Positions 54,740-64,000 of a DNA stretch of 64,000 nucleotides are shown here, in pieces (the first letter of the stretch is position 1; each line of letters opens with the position of its first letter). This DNA comes from Xiphydria camelus. Lineage: Eukaryota; Arthropoda; Insecta; Hymenoptera; Xiphydriidae. The DNA lies in NCBI GenBank assembly GCA_963678675.1, contig OY783199.1:20274909-20338908 (forward strand). The letters are read 5' to 3'. The notes under the pieces were generated by a model. It was not told the DNA's origin. It ran no database searches and saw only the letters and a list, made by a program, of their open reading frames with translations. Made by a program: the position numbers and the translations under genes.

Positions 54740-54986
54740 AAGAGTATAACTTCTAAAGGGTCTAAGTGCCATATTTGCAAAAATATATATTTTGCTTGAA
54801 AACGGTCGTAAGTGCAAACCCCGATGCACCTGAAAAGGGTCTATGTGCAAAAGCATACGTATAGAGGCTCAAAACTCGAAAATCTATAAGACATGCTCGA
54901 CTATATTCCTTTGAAGCATTTGCCTGTTTTTGTCGATTTTCCCAACTTTAACTTTTTGGCACTTAGACCCTTTAGAAGTTATACTC
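54740..54986. mobile_element. MITE, AAGAGTATAACTTCTAAAGG ends, GGGTCTAAGTGC iterons
   Basis: Inverted termini of about 32 bp without mismatch. AATTTG (TTAATTTG if the shared TT is counted) flanks both sides directly. GGGTCTA-GTGC occurs at both ends and once inside (54838). A 6-8 bp duplication points away from Tc1/mariner and toward hAT-like or related elements. Confidence 0.85.
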
Positions 54987-55187
54987 TTAATTTGTCGTTA
55001 ACGCGTCATCGATTCAAAATTGGAGGAACTAAACTCGGTGTATTTAATGTCGTAGGTGTTTGGTATAAATTTGTTCTACGCGTTTCGCGTATACCTACGC
55101 ACGCGTATAAACGGTACACTGAAATAAATAATATTTAGTGCCGAGAAAGTATTTCTAAAATCAAAAACACGATCCAAAAAATGTTTC

Positions 55188-55790
55188 ATGGAAAAAAGAA
55201 TTTTGTACAAAGTACTCAATACAGAAAAAAATATTAGCTGGATCTACTAATAATTACTTGTGGGGTCGTAAATAATTATTTATATCTACGTCAATTAATC
55301 TTTTTTCATATTAATCCAATATTTCTTCCTTGCAATCACATATTATTTCACATGATTGTAAGGAAGAGATATCTAATTGATGTATTTAAAAAAATTCATT
55401 AATATAAATAAATAATTACTTGTGCGACCTCGCACGTAATTTTCAGTATCCAGCTAATTTTGTTTCTCCGTGAATAAATGGAGTAATTAGTGATACTTCA
55501 TATAACAGGAGTTATCCTTGGGAGCGACATAGCACAGAGTACCTACCGTCTTACATTGTAATTGCTACTATGTCAAATAAAAATTAATTCCATATTCGTA
55601 GCAACATTCAAGATGTTCTGCAGTCAATAACACCACTAATGTAAGTCCTTGCAATGGAAGATGAGTATTTATAATATACAACGGTACTCTGTGCTATTTT
55701 GTTCCCAAGGAGAACTTATAAGCTATGTGAAATATGACTAATCACTCCATTTATTGAGTACTTTGTACAAAATTCTTTTTCCTCTGTTCA
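55188..55790. mobile_element. MITE nested in family I, GGAAAAAAGAATTTTGTACA ends
   Basis: AAGAATTTTGTACAAAGTAC, then the family H insertion, then AATGGAGTAATTAGTGATAC; the right arm GTACTTTGTACAAAATTCTT and ACTAATCACTCCATTTATTG are complementary to both pieces. CATAGCACAGAGTACC pairs with GGTACTCTGTGCTA. Confidence 0.85.
55222..55474. mobile_element. MITE, family H copy 2, innermost of three nested elements
   Basis: CAGAAAAAAATATTAGCTGG to CTAATTTTGTTTCTCCGTG. TA at 55220-55221 and 55475-55476. Same loop as 27123-27378 (TTGCAATCACATATTATTTC). Confidence 0.9.
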
Positions 55791-56048
55791 GAATACAGGT
55801 TATTTTGGGGTTAAAGATATAAATTTTTGATTCAACAGCACCTTTGTTGGGACAAGAAATTCTTCCTGTGCAAACAAAAATAATTACTTGAGCCTATCAC
55901 ATATTTTCTTATACGAAGAAAACCATGGTATGATCCTGTAATTATACCGTGTTCTTCATTGGAGAAAATGTTTTTTGGCACCAGCAATACATTATTTTTC
56001 TCAGTCTACTATTCCGATTAGTTTCGACCATCGTTATCTCGTTCTCTA

Positions 56049-56521
56049 CACTGTAAAAAATTCTACTAAATTTAATATAATTGAAGGCACTAATGCAAAA
56101 AGTGCCTGTCACATTTTGCCGTCTTCGAGAAAAACGCTTTTGAAAAGTACGATACTAATCTTAATCTTATTTAAAACCACTCGTTCTAATAGTAATAAAA
56201 TATAATGTGTTAAAAAATCAAGTAAATATTAGCAAAGGTAACATTTTCAAGAAGACAAGAAACTTCAAAAGCGTTTTTCTCGAAGACGGCAAAATGTGAC
56301 TTAGGCACTTTTTGCATTGGTGCCTTCAATTATATGTAAAGCTTTTATCCAATACGTGTGTGATTATGAAAGTTACTATACTCTGTTATGAAATTTATAA
56401 GGGAAACTTCATAAGGAAATATATTAATTTTCATAATTATGGAGTTTATTAATTTTCATAATCACGTATTGGAAAAAAGCTTTATACAAAAATACATTAA
56501 AAACGCTATTTTTGTTTGCAG
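56049..56521. mobile_element. MITE, family L copy 2, split by an orphan MITE
   Basis: CACTGTAAAAAATTCTACTA to CGCTATTTTTGTTTGCAG. TGTGATTATGAAAGTTACTA and TTTTCATAATCACGTATTGG pair and match copy 1. Insert 56078-56332. Confidence 0.8.
56078..56332. mobile_element. Orphan MITE, TAATTGAAGGCACTAATGCA ends, nested in family L
   Basis: Arms about 75 bp: AATTGAAGGCACTAATGCAA, CACATTTTGCCGTCTTCGAG, AAAAACGCTTTTGAA are complementary to the right end. TA on both sides. The AT-rich loop is about 105 bp. Confidence 0.9.
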
Positions 56522-57365
56522 TACCTATATGAATTTTAGATATGAGTGGTAGAAACTTTTTTGAAGATCATATTTTAACCCACAAAAGTGAATATTAACG
56601 TAAACCACGTTTCCATAAGTAACGAGATAATCGTAATTGAAACTGATTCAAATAGTTCCACCGTACACATGATCGTTACGATTGATGTTCCTCTGATTTT
56701 TTTCCCTTTGATTATCGAAAAATTGTCTCGAATAGGTATAAGGAAAAAGAACTCGCGAAGTTGTGATTCTTATGAGATTTAAAATAGTCGAGACCTACTA
56801 CATGAGACTTAGTACCAACGGTAAGACAACGAGACTGGATCGAAATACTAAAGAGAAACTCACCGGTCTTTTTAAATTATTTTCACATTTATTCGTTTCT
56901 CATTCGCTTCGATCTTTGTTCGAGTTGTCGCTTACGGCAGATTGTGGACACGCGCCTTTAGTGTATCAAGAGCTACTTTCCCAGACTGCCTACTGTTTGA
57001 GCGACAAATATTTTGTCGTTAAACCTCCCCGCTCTGGTTCTATTTAGTCTCGCGAGTGTTGATACTGTTCGTGTTTATATGTGTAGGGACAATAAGATGA
57101 CTTTTTGTATGCGAGTGTTCGAAAAAATTATACGAAGCCGCAGGGACGATCGGAGGCACTTATCCCTTAATTTGGCAGTGTATCTCATAAGATACATTGT
57201 TTTTTCTTAACTCAGAACATACTAAAAATCCTTAACCTCATACATTTTCTAATCTAGGATACTTAAATAGCTTAATATCTATACCCACAAATAGCTCGTT
57301 GCTCCATTTAGTGTTAACCATGGTAACTACATGTCAGTGAAGAAACATGGACGTTAGTTTCAGCG
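56522..57365. other. Unique-looking interval, no gene recognised
   Basis: A 94-aa plus-strand frame (56763-57047) is not mirrored by a minus-strand one but has no recognisable domain. Confidence 0.3.
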
Positions 57366-57417
57366 GGTGGTGCACGCCACAGGTAAATTTTGGTGGTGCA
57401 CGCCATGGGTAAATTTT
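57366..57417 (+). repeat. Two-unit 26-bp tandem repeat
   Basis: GTGGTGCACGCCACAGGTAA and GTGGTGCACGCCATGGGTAA begin at 57366 and 57392, each followed by ATTTTG. Two differences in 26. Confidence 0.9.
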
Positions 57418-58228
57418 GGGTATTTAACGCGTGAATTAAACAATTGATTTATGAACTTTGTAGTTTTACTTCAAACTAAGCAATCTATCCAATAATATAC
57501 AATATATTGTCAAATTATTTTCTTGCAGCTAATAAATGTATTCCTATACATACAATTAATTTCCTATCGGTTTAAATTTTAATTTTTTATCATAAATGTG
57601 TTTAGCAAGCCCAAATTGATAAAAAAAAACATAATTATCCCACTAAAAAATGTTCTATTAACATCTGCCAAATTAAGGGTTAAATCGAGATTGCATTAAT
57701 TCCCCGATTTTCGAAACTGTAATAACGAATCGTTTCCCGAATTTCTTTATCGCTTTAATCTAGCACTTAAGATCAAACCTTTCAAAATGGTCCAAATATT
57801 GGAATAAGGCAGTCTCGATTCGCGGCGCCCGCCTATTGACACTTGCGAAGGCATTTGAAAACGCTACGAAGAGCGAAAAAGTCGCGGGGAACGCGACGCG
57901 CGCAAACTGCCGGACCGCGGTGTGACTCGAGGAGGAGATTCATTGACGATCCGTGTATCCACGCGCCTATATATACCGATTCCAAATCGAACAATGCACA
58001 GACGATCGTCGTATGAATTACGACAAATATTTGCCGGGCGTCAATCTTTGTCGACTCACAAATCCTTTAGAATTTCGAGTGTTTGACTTCGAAATAGTAA
58101 CAAATTTACATTGCCAGGTGAGACTCGTCGTCTCACGAACTCGTCGTTCGTCTCTTGGTACTCTTCGTTCTCGTCGTCGCGTCGCGTCTCGTCAATGGTC
58201 GATGGTTTCTCCGGCGTTAGTAAGGGTT
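57418..58228. other. AT-rich then CpG-rich interval, no gene recognised
   Basis: 57820-58230 is CpG-rich with CGTCGT/CTCGTC repeats (58115-58190) and a 93-aa frame built from them. Confidence 0.3.
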
Positions 58229-59215
58229 CACTGACAAAACAATTCAGTAAGATCGATTAAACATTTAGTTGAATAGTTGCAATTAAATGTTTTATTAGCT
58301 CAAATAATACACTGAAAGAAAAGAATAGTAAAGTTGACTACTTTTCTGACTATTTTGATGGGTTGCCAGGGATCATAACCCAGATTAATAGTAAACTGTA
58401 ATAGTATTATTAATAATGATTTCCTGGTAAGAATTACGATATTTCGAAACAATTTCGCAATAATAAAGTTTAATATTTTGAGTTTACTGATTTCATATAT
58501 AATAATAATAATATTTATCACTTATTTATGGTAAAATATATCTAGTATATGTTTACAATTACATATTTATAATTCATTATTATATTAAATGGATCTTTAT
58601 TACTATAATTATTGCATTATTCTTAATAGCACATCCAACTACTTAACAGTAGTTACGGCTACTAAATAAGTAGTAATATATAGTATTAAAAAATGGTTCC
58701 TATAAATACAACCATTTTTACACAGCAAGATAGTTAAATCCACTCTCATCTTTTTTCTCAATCTACGTAACTTTAAATTCAAAGTAACAATAACTTATTT
58801 CAGTAGTATATTTTAACTCTAACTAAAAGTGGTTTCAACTATTTCAAACTAGTAAAATAGTTTACTATTAAAATTGGTTCTTTTTACTATAATTATCGTA
58901 CTAATCTCAATAGTACATACAACTATTTAATAATAGTTATGGTTACTAAGTCCATACTAAGATATAATATAAAAGTGGTTCCTTTAACTAGAACAATTTT
59001 TACCTAGCAACATAGGTTAATTTTAACCTCGCCTTTTTCTCAATGTATTCATTTGTCTCGAAAAAATACTTTCCTGGCTTATATTCTGTAATATATTTTC
59101 TTTATTTTTTTTAATTTTCTCATTAGAGCAAAGAATATTATTTGAGCTAATACAATATTTAATCATCACTATTCAATTAAATGTTTTGTTAATTTTAGTG
59201 AATATCTTTCTCAGT
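58229..59215. mobile_element. MITE, family B copy 4, split by a 736-bp MITE
   Basis: Left CACTGACAAAACAATTCAGT up to TCAAATAATA; right TTCATTTGTCTCGAAAAAAT to ATATCTTTCTCAG. Joining the pieces restores TCAAATAATATTCATTTG, the sequence of the unbroken copy at 1103. Confidence 0.9.
58310..59045. mobile_element. MITE nested in family B, with internal direct duplication (~182 bp)
   Basis: CACTGAAAGAAAAGAATAGT to TCGCCTTTTTCTCAATG; TA at 58308-58309 and 59046-59047. Blocks 58583-58765 and 58866-59047 are direct repeats: TTACTATAATTATTGCATTA / TTACTATAATTATCGTACTA, and both end with TTTTTCTCAAT. The element thus has a second right end inside it. Confidence 0.85.
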
Positions 59216-59892
59216 TTTCACGCTAGTCTCACGAATGACTCGATCTTGGTAACTGTACGTATATAACCGCGTAGTTGCCATTAAAAATAAAAGCCGTTTA
59301 CGACCGTTCGATGCTCACGGAGTACCGAGAAAATTTAGCGAAGAGAGTAGGAAACGCGTTTCCCATAATTCCGTACGACGTTGGCGCGCCGATAACGACG
59401 ACGTTCCCGCGGGGAATGGGTCGCGATCATTGGGCAATGCGCGCGGCAAACACCGCGTACAAAATCGTTTGCACTTCCGAGCGCTGCCATTAATATTTCA
59501 TAATTATTTCTCGGTCATTCCTGGAAACCGTGCGAAGCATTATTAACGCATCGCGTAGGTACTGTGGTGTACTCGCGACGCGTTCGCCGATGTTTTCGAG
59601 GCAGGCTCTCGGGGAGCGCGTACGGCGGCGCGTCTCGTCTCCGGAGACTGGTCGGGCCGGTGGTAGTTAATTAAGTGCTAACAAGTAGAGACCCACGTAG
59701 TCTGCCTTGTCCGAGTAAAATCGTACAGTGGTCGGCTAAAATTTCGAAACGCCAGGATAGGTTGCCAGTCTCTCTTCGGGTTCAGGATTTAGATGTCATT
59801 TCGTCGCATCGCGCTTCTCCGCATTAAAAATATTATTCCTCGTGGTTAAAATTTGCGTTTTGAAAGAATTTGCACCTTTTCGCAGCAGGGGT
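59216..59892. other. CpG-rich interval without recognised gene
   Basis: 59280-59700 is CpG-rich. A 72-aa plus-strand frame (59275-59493) is unmirrored but has no domain. Confidence 0.3.
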
Positions 59893-60031
59893 ATACTCTT
59901 TTAATCTAAATCAGTGAAAATCACTGAAAATCAGTGAAAAGCCAATGAAATTACGGTAATTTTATATTCACTGAATTTCAGCGCTTATACACTGATTCTC
60001 AGTTATTTTTACTGATTCAGAGATGAAAAGG
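59893..60031. mobile_element. Short MITE, family M copy 1 (CAGTGAAAAT repeats)
   Basis: CTTTTAATCTAAATCAGTGA, three CAGTGAAAA-type units, CAGCGCTTATACACTGATTC and TTTTTACTGATTCAGAGATG. Inverted ends. Family F copy 3 begins at its end. Confidence 0.75.
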
Positions 60032-60033
60032 AT

Positions 60034-60286
60034 ACCGAGAAAAACGATTAGTAACGTTAACCAAATGTTTGACTGATATGTGAAGAATACAATAATTTTA
60101 TTGGGATGACAAATGTTTGATTACAACATATAGGTAGATGTTGGTTAAATGTTGGTTGTGGCAAGGCATTGTTTAAAAAATGTTCGATTACAATAACCAA
60201 ATATTTGTTGTCGTAATAAAAATATTTTGTTGTTCACATATCCATCAAACGTTTGGTTAACATTACTCGTCATTTTTGTCAGAGTG
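60034..60286. mobile_element. MITE, family F copy 3
   Basis: CCGAGAAAAACGATTAGTAA to CGTCATTTTTGTCAGAGTG. AACCAAATGTTTGACTGATA pairs with ATCCATCAAACGTTTGGTTA. Confidence 0.85.
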
Positions 60287-60970
60287 CATAAATTTAATTT
60301 GGAACAGTAAAATTGTAGCAGTCAAAAGAATACAAATTAAGATTCGCCTATAAAGTTATTGTCAATTAATAAGATTAATTAAATTTGAAACACAATAAAA
60401 TAATATACAGTATCAAACGACGCGATAGTCTCGTTCCAATTGAATTGTCAATATAAATTTCTTGAAGATAAATTACAAGTCGACGTACGTTGTGATCGTT
60501 CAAGATCGCTGCCTCTGTAGTAAATCGATACGTCGAAAATAATTTTATTTTATTCGAGTAAACGCGTAAGTACCTTTGAATAATACAGAGCAGATATTCG
60601 CGTGAATCGAAAACTGTTTCTGATCGGATCTATTCGATGATAAATTTACTTTGATTTATTCAATTTTTTCATTAGTAATATCATAGAAAAAAATGCCTGA
60701 AAAAATAATTATTCGCTGAGTTATAAGCGCGTTTCTTTCCAAGACGTTGTGACATCATCGAAACGCAAGAGAGACGCGCTTATGCCAAGCAACAAGTACC
60801 TACTAGAGAGATAGGCTTACAATACTGTTACATTTCAAAATGTCGTTTTCCAGCTAAAATAAAGCCCAAAATGAAAAATAAAGACAATATCATAGGAATA
60901 ATTTTGTTTAAATTTTTTGAATTAGCAGTAAAAAGGAATTGTGAAAAAACGAATTGCTTCGTATTATCAT
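60287..60970. other. AT-rich interval with a dispersed block
   Basis: 60690-60940 shares AAAAAATAATTATTC, TGTCGTTTTCCAGCTAAAAT and AATAATTTTGTTTAAATTTT with the interior of 22486-23050. GCGCGTTTCTTTCC and AGAGACGCGCTTAT pair (60727-60785). Confidence 0.45.
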
Positions 60971-61149
60971 ATTCTCGTAATCTAAATCAGTGAAAATCAA
61001 TGAAAAGCAGTGAAAAGTCACGGAAATCCAGTGAATAAAAGGTTAATAAAATTACAATATATATGACCTTATATAATATATTTACTGGATTTCAGCGCCT
61101 ATATACACTGATTCTCTCAGTTATTTTTACTGATTCAGATTAAGGGAGT
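60971..61149. mobile_element. Short MITE, family M copy 2
   Basis: CGTAATCTAAATCAGTGAAA, then CAGTGAAAAG units, CTGGATTTCAGCGCCTATAT, TTTTTACTGATTCAGATTAA. Longer in the centre than copy 1. Confidence 0.8.
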
Positions 61150-62260
61150 ACGGATGGTGTTCCACGAAAATAAAATGTCCTCTAAGAGAACTGTAAACGC
61201 ACTTTTTTTTTCGACTGTACAATCACGTATAGACGAACGGCTCCGAGGACCAGTGATGTGGCGCGGGCAATAGTCAAGTACGTATCGTATGTACGTGTGA
61301 AATTGTCAACTCGTTGATGCGCGAGACTCGTCGAGGCCACGTAGCGTCGAGTGTCTAAACGAGAATCGCCGTCGTGTCTACTCTCGAATCGTTCGAAGAT
61401 GTGGGATTCGGAGAGAATCTTCTCTCTCTCTCTCTCTCGTTCTCTCTGTCTCTATAACGGGACCTTGCGAGGTACGAAAAGAATGAGAGAGAAAGAGAGA
61501 GAGAGAGAGAGAAAGATATACCGCGAAGAGAGAGCCACGAGTGAAAAGGGAGAAATTAAAATTCATGAACGCCTCGACGACGAGCGGCGTCGAATTAAAA
61601 TTCATGGCGAAATTATCACTGGCCTCCGAAAACAAAGAGACGACGACGACGATGAGAGGGGCGTTGCGCGCGGGCAGACTCTCGAAGTTTGTTGGAAAAT
61701 CGTTTCAAGGATGCTAACGATTTTATTATCGCGGTCGACGCCTACGTGTACACTGGACTTCCCCTACCGAGTTTATAAGCGAGAGGAGAATCGAGACTTA
61801 CTTTTAGAAAGTGACGATTAAGATTCACCAATACTCGAATGCATGTATGGTCGTATGAACTTGTATCTATCGTACGCACATCATGCAACTGTCGTCGAGA
61901 TCGAAAGTGGCAACGGGTAGGAGGATTCGATGAGATTGCTACTGTTCGAAATGTATGGATATCATCCGAGTTGAGTGTTTGTCCTGCCGCTGGCAGATTT
62001 CTCGGATTCTGAGGACCGCTGCGGATCCTGCACGTGTCTGCATTGGAATCGTCCTGCCTGGTGCCCCTTTTTCGAGTGACGTGAGGGTGAAAAAATAGGG
62101 AATTTAAGACTCGACTATTATGGGAGTCTTGACACATTTTGCTACGACGTTGTCACAAGTGTGTGTCTATTGCTATTGTTGTCTGTTCGTTGTGATAGGT
62201 GTATAAGGGGTAGTCCGTGTACTTAGCAACCCTCAAAGGCGAACATTTCGAAGAAAATTT
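61150..62260. other. CpG-rich interval with CT/GA microsatellites, no gene recognised
   Basis: (CT)n at 61419-61439 and (GA)n at 61482-61512 create a 156-aa plus frame rich in RERER. GAATTAAAATTCATG occurs twice (61554, 61593) with CpG-rich DNA between. No domain, so no gene called. Confidence 0.35.
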
Positions 62261-62335
62261 GATACGTTTAAAAGTTCATAACGAATGAACGATCCTGACT
62301 ATTTTAGATTTCCATTCCGTATTATTTGTTGTAGA

Positions 62336-62950
62336 AAATAAATGAATCGACGTTGCGATCAATTTCAAATACACGTAGGTAACTATAAAAATATTCTCTG
62401 GCTATATGAAAATGTTTCCTATAAAAGAAGTTGGCCTTCTCACGGACAAAGTGAACAGACATTTTTCCAATTTTGGAAATGCTTGAAAAGAGTAAAAGAC
62501 GCGTTATTACGTGACTTTCGAGGAAATATTTTTGTCAGTAAAAAAATGAATCGACGTTTCGGTCATTTTCATACGCACGTAACTATGAAAACTCTCTCTC
62601 TCTCTCTCTCTCTCTTGCTATATGAAAATGTTCCCTACAAAAGAAATTGGCCTTTCCACGGATAAAGTAAACAGACTCTTTTTCAATTTTGGAAACGCAC
62701 GAAAAGAGTAAAAAATGCATTATTCAATCATTTTCAAGAAACAATTTTTGTTAAAAAATAATTGAATCGACGTTTCGATCATTATCAAATGCACTAAACT
62801 ACGAAAATATACTCTCTCTCTCTCTCTCTCTTTCTCTTGCTATATAGAAATATTTCCTACAAAAAAATGGCCTTCTCGCGGACAAAGTGAACTGACTTTT
62901 TTTCCAGTTTAGGAAACGCGCGAGAGAAATTAAAGACGCGTTATTGCTTT
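62336..62950 (+). repeat. Three-unit tandem repeat, unit ~205-213 bp, with internal (CT)n
   Basis: Units start near 62341, 62546 and 62761 with ATGAATCGACGTTGCGATCA-like DNA, then TATATGAAAATGTTTCCTA, TTGGCCTTCTCACGGACAAA, CAATTTTGGAAATGC and AAAGACGCGTTATT. Units 2 and 3 have (CT)n of about 11 repeats at the same internal place (62589-62613, 62811-62835); unit 1 has only ATTCTCTGG there. A 107-aa frame across units 1 and 2 is a by-product. Confidence 0.92.
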
Positions 62951-64000
62951 CGAAGAAACTCATCTGCAATCGCCACAAGGCCGCTATCGAACGTAAATTG
63001 AAAATAATCGAAGGTGAATATCGAGCGGCCGAATCGACGCGGAATATCACATTCGCATCTCACATTATTATCCTCGATACAAATGCCGCAGTGCTGCGTT
63101 TGCATCCTTTCCGCTCAAATCGCTCGATCCTCGAAGAGCTCAGCCGTAGGATTATCTTCATTGCCCGGATCGGCGACAAGCCGCTGCCGCTCCCCGTTTG
63201 ACTGTATTTATAAATTTGGTGGCACGATTTAACCCGTGACCCCAAACAACAAACCCCCGAACTATATCGGTGTATCCCAAAACAATCGCGCAGATTGGCC
63301 CGTCCCCCGTAATTTCGTGGGGGCGCGTCTTCGCCCCCGGCTTCGGCCTCGGTCCCGAATCTGGAACGCCGGAATAATGTGAGCAAATCAGGGGTAAGCC
63401 TGAGCGACAGCGGAGCTTAGCACCCTCGGGCGATGAGGGGGTTCCCCTGGGGGTGGTTGCGTTAAATACACGCCAGCCCGGAGTTCTGTTCGATCTTGCA
63501 TTGTATGCACGTATATATTTACGTATATACCCTACACCCACAAAGCGCCGACACACCCCCGTTGCTCGCCTCCTCCGTGCCTACCCCGCCACGACCCGAC
63601 TCGATCGGGATTCGAATAATGCGAGCTAAACGCCACATATTGCTCGGTTTGTCCCGAATTTGTTTTGGGATTTGAATAACAATTTCATTCCACGATGGAG
63701 CTTCCCCCGTGTAAAGCTACTGCTTGCATCGGCGCGGTCGATTGTCCCGCGATACTCTTGAAAAATATTTGTCATATCTCGAGTGCCGGTTGGGGAACTC
63801 GTTTTCCACGAAACGCTGATTTTGTTGAATTTGTAAATGGTACTGTTTAGGGGTCGTTGAAAACGATCTATTGTAGGAGCTTGAATAAAAAATACTGTTA
63901 TACAAATTGTCAGTGGTATGAATACGCGATAGGGGTAGAAATATTTTCGACGTCATTTGTGTTATGTCAGGTATTAGATTAGTCGGTAAATTAATTATGC
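62951..64000. other. Mixed interval with GC-rich patch, no gene recognised
   Basis: 63230-63480 is GC-rich with CCCCGTAATTTCGTGGGGG (63305) and GAGGGGGTTCCCCTGGGGG (63437) foldback tracts and open minus-strand frames up to 132 aa. It has the look of an element end or structured RNA, but no family is recognised. Confidence 0.3.

Larger units (their letters stand above)
55117..56006. mobile_element. MITE, family I copy 2, carrying two further nested insertions
   Basis: CACTGAAATAAATAATATTT at the left and CAATACATTATTTTTCTCAG at the right, TA on both sides. Broken near 55188 and resumed at 55791. Right part matches copy 1 (GGGACAAGAAATTCTTCCTG, GAAGAAAACCATGGTATGAT). Confidence 0.85.

Noticed and set aside
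61351..61821. 156-aa plus-strand frame rich in R and E
   Set aside because: Produced by CT and GA microsatellites plus CpG-rich DNA; no domain or credible start context.
62546..62570. Second hammerhead-like CCGAAACGTCG string (minus strand)
   Set aside because: No CTGANGA core and no matching helix II upstream; it belongs to the 210-bp tandem unit.
62342..62665. 107-aa frame with two similar halves, looking like a repeat protein
   Set aside because: The halves are the nucleotide tandem units; unit 3 breaks the frame and differences are not codon-biased.
1..64000. tRNA and rRNA genes
   Set aside because: TTCGAATC-like strings (48928, 63611, 30453) lack a matching A box and cloverleaf; no rRNA-like stretch was recognised.

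Overview
This window looks like non-coding nuclear DNA of an insect. A hymenopteran (ant, bee or wasp) is the best guess: short patches are very CpG-rich and not CpG-depleted, they alternate with AT-rich DNA, there is an interstitial TTAGG-type repeat, and mariner-like debris is abundant. The taxon is inference and I name no species. No bacterial-type gene organisation, rRNA or tRNA was found, and no protein-coding exon was recognised. The longest reading frames run through repeats or microsatellites. The window is therefore an intergenic region or the inside of a very long intron.

What fills it is a graveyard of small non-autonomous DNA transposons (MITEs), which I grouped by eye into families. 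Families A, B, C, D, F, G, H, I and J share one terminal signature, CACTGAGAAAAA...TTTTTCTCAGTG at a TA target, but have unrelated interiors. Family E (CACAGTAAAAA), family K (CARAGTTGGA), family L (CACTGTAAGAAAAA) and a TA-CAGGGTGT group add to these. Nested insertions, where the broken host copy can be rejoined by eye, show the TA target directly: E in C (25986-26080), C in D (16075-16328), a MITE in B (58310-59045), H in J (27123-27378), an orphan in I (45878-46134), an orphan in G (47915-48135), one in K (49217-49453), one in L (56078-56332), and H within another MITE within I (55117-56006).

Layout. 0-9 kb: families A, B, E, K and L, a decayed ~115-bp satellite (4370-4930), a possible hammerhead-ribozyme core (5825-5868), a 390-bp MITE (6162-6551) and an AGGCAAATAG-motif cluster (8310-9120). 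9.8-11.1 kb: four MITEs nearly end to end. 11.1-16 kb: CpG-rich DNA with B, C and D copies. 17-18 kb: a 5'-truncated retroposon with 13-bp target duplications and an internally deleted mariner that keeps its transposase C-terminus. 21.7-24.9 kb: two tandem duplications and a TA-CAGT element. 25-33 kb: C, E, H and J copies and a family carrying TTTTTGTCAC termini with a palindromic CGAAGCGAG module. 34-37.5 kb: a degenerate local duplication and a ~490-bp hairpin. 39.2-40 kb: a mariner remnant sitting exactly at the centre of a palindromic MITE. 42.1-42.7 kb: a Harbinger-like MITE with TAA target duplication. 43.5-48.3 kb: G, A, K and I copies and an inverted duplication. 49-61 kb: more MITEs, many nested. 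62.3-62.95 kb: three ~210-bp tandem units, two with a CT microsatellite at the same site. The rest is unique-looking or CpG-rich DNA without recognisable content.

Nothing here cooperates as a pathway. The only biochemical logic visible is that a few TA-targeting transposases, not encoded intact here, probably mobilised many unrelated passenger sequences that share terminal motifs.
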